A DNA stretch of 64,000 nucleotides from Xylophilus ampelinus (GTDB lineage Bacteria > Pseudomonadota > Gammaproteobacteria > Burkholderiales > Burkholderiaceae_C): NCBI RefSeq assembly GCF_901875635.1, contig NZ_CABFMN010000044.1, positions 39,753-103,752 of the forward strand. The letters are read 5' to 3'. Positions 61,075 to 64,000 of this stretch are shown piece by piece. The notes below the pieces were generated by a model. That model made no database searches. It worked only from the letters and a program-made list of their open reading frames with translations, and was not told where the DNA came from. The translations under genes were made by a program, and so were the position numbers. Each line of letters begins with the position of its first letter. Positions within the stretch are counted from its first letter, which is position 1.

Positions 61075-62096
61075 CGCGCAGGCACTCCAGCGGGCAGCGG
61101 CAGGCCGCGCTCGGCCATCACGCTGCGCAGCACGTCGGGGTCGTCGGTGATGAGGCCGTCCACGCCCCAACCCAGCAGGCGTGCCATGTCGGCGCGCTGG
61201 TTCACCGTCCAGGGCAGCACGGCGAGGCCCAGCGCATGCGCCTCGCGCAGGGCCTCGGGTGTGAGATCGGCGAAGGCAGGGGACCAGATCACCTTGCCGG
61301 CCGAGTCGCCCGCGGCCGCTTTCACCAGGCGCGGCGTCGAGCCGAAGTCGGCCGCGGCGAGCCCCGCGGTCCAGCGGCTGTCGCGCAGCGTGCGCGCGCT
61401 CGTCAGGTAGGCGCGCGGCAGCTGCGGCGCCAGCCGGCCGACCAGCGCGAGGGTGCGCCAGTCGAAGCTCTGCACCGTCACGCGCGATCCGACGCCGGCA
61501 CGCTCGATCTCGGCCAGCAGCGCGCGCACCATCGGCTCGGGGGCGGCGGTCTCGTCGGGCTTCGTGGGATCAACCTTGGTCTCGATGTTGAAGCGCATGC
61601 GCGTCGCGCCCTGCGCCTGCATGCGCGCGAAAAGCTGGGCCAGCGTGGGAATGCGCTCGCCGTCGCGCGGCTGCTGCGTCGCGAACTGGCGGCCGTAGGC
61701 GGTCGCCGGGTTGAGCCGGCCCACGTCGTAGGCTTGCAGTTGCGCGACCGTGAGGCTGCGGATCGGTGCGCCCTGGGCCGGCAGCCACTGCCCCTGCGCA
61801 TCGCGCGTGTGGTCGGGGTTGAGGCGCGTGTCGTGCGAGACGACGACGACGCCGTCGGCGCTCAGGCCGATGTCCAGCTCCAGCGTGTCCACCCCCAGTG
61901 CCGCGGCCTGCGAGAAGGCTGCCAGGGTGTTCTCCGGCGCCAGGCCACGCCCGCCCCGATGGGCCTGCAGATCGAAGGAGCGGCTGCCGGGCACGCTGCC
62001 GGCGCAGCCGGCCAGGAGCAGAGTTGCAAGCCAAAAAGGCCTCCAGCGCTCGCCCAGTGGGCGCGAGGCGCTATCAAAAGGGGAGCAAAAGATCAT
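61071..62096 (-). CDS. glycerophosphodiester phosphodiesterase family lipoprotein
   Basis: About 341 residues from ATG 62096. Lipobox LLLAGCAG precedes the GDPD barrel: LQAHRGGRGLAPENTLAAF (first catalytic His-Arg-Gly), TLELDIGLSADGVVVVSHDTRLN (Glu-Asp and second His), FNIETKVDP and the C-terminal VDGLITDDPDVLR. Hydrolyses glycerophosphodiesters to glycerol 3-phosphate. The N-terminal PFDSASRPLGERWRPFW is coded by dispersed repeat R5, directly ahead of the signal core, and no start codon lies between R5 and the core. No good ribosome site is seen. Confidence 0.87.
   Translation of the reverse strand: MIFCSPFDSASRPLGERWRPFWLATLLLAGCAGSVPGSRSFDLQAHRGGRGLAPENTLAAFSQAAALGVDTLELDIGLSADGVVVVSHDTRLNPDHTRDAQGQWLPAQGAPIRSLTVAQLQAYDVGRLNPATAYGRQFATQQPRDGERIPTLAQLFARMQAQGATRMRFNIETKVDPTKPDETAAPEPMVRALLAEIERAGVGSRVTVQSFDWRTLALVGRLAPQLPRAYLTSARTLRDSRWTAGLAAADFGSTPRLVKAAAGDSAGKVIWSPAFADLTPEALREAHALGLAVLPWTVNQRADMARLLGWGVDGLITDDPDVLRSVMAERGLPLPAGVPAR
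62034..62077 (-). repeat. dispersed repeat R5 (Comamonadaceae-type, shortened), inside a coding region
   Basis: On the minus strand GATAGCGCCTCGCGCCCACT then GGGCGAGCGCTGGAGGCCTTTTTG; lacks the leading GCTATC arm but aligns with the rest of R1-R4. Translated within the n-region of the glycerophosphodiesterase lipoprotein signal. Confidence 0.65.
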
Positions 62097-62153
62097 GGGC
62101 AGGCGTGCGTGTTGAACGGCGGTCGGCGCGCAAGGCACCGGCGAGGCGGTCTT

Positions 62154-62711
62154 TTACTTCAGTTCGACCTGGATGCCGTCGGCCCGCACGGTGATGGCGC
62201 CGATCTCGTAGGTCTTGCGGCCCACGGTCAGTTCCTCGCGCGTGAAGGTGCGCAGTGCCTGGCCCTGCAGCGCCTCCCGCGCCACGGCACCGCCGATGCG
62301 CTGCAGGCGCACCGCGTCTTGGCCAGTCACGCCGTCCAGCGCGATCTGCTCGGCCCGCGGCTGTTCCAGCCGCAGCGTGAGGGTGCCGGCGTCGTAACGC
62401 AGCGCGCTGCTGACGGTGAGCGAGCCGCCCACGCGCGGCGGTTGCAGGAAGGGGCTGGCGATGCTCACGCGCGTGGCGATGGCGGCGCGGTTGTGGGCCG
62501 CGTCCAGGCCGAGCAGCGGGTCGGTCAGCGTCACGGTGAAGAGCTCGCCATAGCCCTGCTGCAACGGAAAGCGGCGCAGCAACTGCGCCTGCAGTTCTTC
62601 GCGCGTCGCGGTGTATTCGCTGGTGAAGAAGTTGAAGCCCGCCAGGGCCGGCCAGGCGGGCAGCGCGCCGGCTGCGGCCAGAAGGCGCAGCAGGCGCCGG
62701 CGGCCCGGCAT
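62154..62711 (-). CDS. DUF1439/YceB-like envelope protein
   Basis: 185 residues. Twin-arginine-like basic start MPGRRRLLRLLAAAGAL and a hydrophobic core ending LAG, then FNFFTSEYTATREELQAQLLRRFPLQQ, DPLLGLDAAHNRAAIATRVSI and ADGIQVELK, the DUF1439 (YceB) pattern, a lipid-binding-type beta fold. No lipobox Cys is present although YceB proteins are often lipoproteins. Function unknown; periplasmic location inferred. Separated from the GDPD gene by 57 bp. Confidence 0.8.
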   Translation of the reverse strand: MPGRRRLLRLLAAAGALPAWPALAGFNFFTSEYTATREELQAQLLRRFPLQQGYGELFTVTLTDPLLGLDAAHNRAAIATRVSIASPFLQPPRVGGSLTVSSALRYDAGTLTLRLEQPRAEQIALDGVTGQDAVRLQRIGGAVAREALQGQALRTFTREELTVGRKTYEIGAITVRADGIQVELK

Positions 62712-63006
62712 GGGTGCGCGAGTTTCCCGATCGAGGGCCACGTGGCCAGTGCGGCCGCTGAAATTTCCAAGCACAGTTTTGTTTTGAACCTTCGACTTAA
62801 TAAGCCGCAAGTGCGAGCAACAACGTGAAAAAAGTCGCGTCATTCACGTAGGACTTCTTTGAATTTTTGGGACAAAAACGTCAAACAAATGTGACCGAGT
62901 CGTAAAACCCGCTTCGTGTGCCAAGCCCGCAGGCCGGGCGCATGAGACGGACGGGGCATCTTGCATCGGTGCCTCGATGTGCAAACGCAATCACGAGGAG
63001 TAGATC

Positions 63007-64000
63007 ATGGCAGTGGGACAAGGTTCGGAATGGCGGCGGCTCGCAGGCGTTGCCGCGGTGGTCGCAGCGCTCGGTACGCTGGGTGCGTGTTCGTCGGGCG
63101 GTGGGCACGTCGGCTTCGGTGTGGGCGGTGCAGCCGGCGGTGAGGTGGGTGGCGGCACGGGCGGCGGCACCGGCGGCGGTGGTGCTGGCGGCGGCGGTGG
63201 AGGCGGCGGTGGTACCGACGTGGGGGGCGGCGGCAATCCCGGCGGTGGAAACCCGGGCGGCGGCAACCCCGGCGGCGGCAATCCGGGCGATGGCGGCGGC
63301 ACCCGCAACGCGTCGGCCACCGGGAACATCCTCAACGGCGTCGGCCAGACGGTGACCGGGGTTGGCACGACGGTGTCGGGCCTGGGCACCGGCACGCCCG
63401 CCAGCGGCGTGCTCACCAACGCCGGCAATACCGTCGGCAGCGCCGGCACGGCCGTCAGCAACGGGCTGGGCCAACTGGGCAAGAGTGACGACGCCGTGGG
63501 CGGCACGCTGGGCGGCCTGCCGCCGGTGGTCGACAACGCGGGCAAGACGGTATCGAGCACCGGCGAGCTGGTCACCGCGATCGGCAGCAACACGCCGCTG
63601 CGGCCCGTGACGGGGGCGGCCGGTGGATTGGTGGACAAGGTGGGCGACGGCGTGAGCGGGCTCTCGGGCCAGCTGGCCAACGTGACCGACAACGGCGGCG
63701 TGCGGCAGGTCACCGGCAAGCTCAATGACGTGATCGTGCCGATCGACCGCAACGTCGGCACGCTGACGCAGCGCGTGGGCGACGGGCTGGGCGTCGGCGA
63801 GCCGGTGGCCAACCTCACGAACCAGCTCGGCACGGGCATCAAGGGCAACGGCAGCAACGGCATCACCAACGGCCTGGGCAACACCGTGGCGGCGGTCGGC
63901 GGCGTGGTCCATGCCACCGACGGTCAGCAGGGCAGCCTGCTGGGCGGGCTGACGGGGGGCCTCACCGGGGGCAGCGGCGGCCTGGCGGCCGGCCTTGGGG
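63007..64000 (+). CDS. Gly-rich collagen-like surface lipoprotein, partial (runs off right edge)
   Basis: At least 331 residues; no stop within the window. GAGGAG ribosome site. Lipobox TLGACSS gives a lipidated Cys at about residue 28. Then a poly-Gly/Ala stretch with four GNPGGGNPGG-type collagen-like units, followed by repeated Asn/Thr/Val-rich segments such as GNTVGSAGTAVSNGLGQLG and a C-terminal run of GLTGG. The pattern of alternating V-G-T-N blocks suggests a repetitive beta or unstructured surface protein. Similar Burkholderiales proteins are annotated collagen-like; function unknown. Preceded by a relatively AT-rich intergenic stretch of about 295 bp that should hold the promoter. 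Confidence 0.8.
   Translation, partial: MAVGQGSEWRRLAGVAAVVAALGTLGACSSGGGHVGFGVGGAAGGEVGGGTGGGTGGGGAGGGGGGGGGTDVGGGGNPGGGNPGGGNPGGGNPGDGGGTRNASATGNILNGVGQTVTGVGTTVSGLGTGTPASGVLTNAGNTVGSAGTAVSNGLGQLGKSDDAVGGTLGGLPPVVDNAGKTVSSTGELVTAIGSNTPLRPVTGAAGGLVDKVGDGVSGLSGQLANVTDNGGVRQVTGKLNDVIVPIDRNVGTLTQRVGDGLGVGEPVANLTNQLGTGIKGNGSNGITNGLGNTVAAVGGVVHATDGQQGSLLGGLTGGLTGGSGGLAAGLG

Noticed and set aside
63170..63300. Apparent tandem DNA repeat that could be a CRISPR or VNTR
   Set aside because: The GGCGGCAACCC units are codon repeats for Gly-Asn-Pro in the lipoprotein gene; no spacers, no cas genes.

Overview
The window is very GC-rich (roughly two thirds G+C), densely packed and dominated by ATGA/TGATG-overlapping operons. 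Several features point to a betaproteobacterium of the Comamonadaceae, most like Variovorax: Bug-type periplasmic binding proteins, several TRAP/TAXI proteins, a NagG/NagH-like ring hydroxylase, a class I PHA synthase, and copies of a short dispersed repeat (GCTATC...GTAGCTGCT...GGGCGC...GGCC) that I recall from that family. The assignment is inference; there is no rRNA or marker gene here. I see no tRNA, rRNA, CRISPR, prophage or insertion sequence.

Layout. 1-3212: Fe(III) ABC importer (ATPase truncated by the window edge, permease, binding protein) on the minus strand behind a Fur-box-like site. 3358-7986: thioesterase and divergent MarR regulator sharing palindromic operators, then an MFS transporter, a MATE exporter and a short-chain dehydrogenase. 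8035-8343: small secreted protein. 8520-17866: sugar-acid catabolic locus. The minus-strand arm holds an IlvD/Edd dehydratase, KDGal kinase, KDPGal aldolase and class II aldolase. The plus-strand arm holds a GntR regulator, a complete DctQMP TRAP importer and an enolase-superfamily dehydratase. This resembles import plus De Ley-Doudoroff-type breakdown of an aldonic or uronic acid.

18019-28594: unlinked housekeeping and scavenging genes: EEP-family phosphohydrolase, MFS carrier, RhlE-type helicase, EttA, a membrane-anchored TAXI protein coupled to a P1-family aminopeptidase, and a DadA-like oxidase. 28744-40382: one long plus-strand run in which PHA synthase and a FabI-like reductase are separated from a MaoC-phosphotransacetylase fusion and acetate kinase by a four-gene ABC-2 efflux pump (outer-membrane factor, HlyD adaptor, double-ATPase/permease fusion, second permease).

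40435-51772: di-haem peroxidase-like lipoprotein and a PF04185-type phosphoesterase, then a metal-resistance block. The block contains a CusF-like protein, DUF411 protein, cupredoxin, multicopper oxidase, CzcC-like TolC protein, CzcI-like His/Cys protein, a Zn/Cd/Pb-type P-ATPase and a divergent CadR/PbrR-type MerR regulator with a 19-bp-spacer promoter. The cupredoxin reading frame is interrupted by TGA exactly where the type-1 copper cysteine belongs, while the downstream His and Met ligands stay in frame.

51871-56331: DhaL, DhaK, Bug protein and DapA-family lyase, with a divergent GntR regulator. 56338-60789: LysR regulator divergent from a Rieske hydroxylase operon (alpha, beta, chorismate-mutase-like protein, Bug protein, ferredoxin), resembling salicylate 5-hydroxylase. 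60802-64000: small coupled protein plus lipoprotein glycerophosphodiesterase, a DUF1439 protein and a Gly-rich collagen-like lipoprotein that runs off the right edge.

The observations I rate highest are the TGA at the cupredoxin copper Cys, the dispersed repeat being translated at the ends of three proteins, the efflux pump inside a PHA/acyl-phosphate operon, and a chorismate-mutase-like gene inside a salicylate-hydroxylase-like operon.
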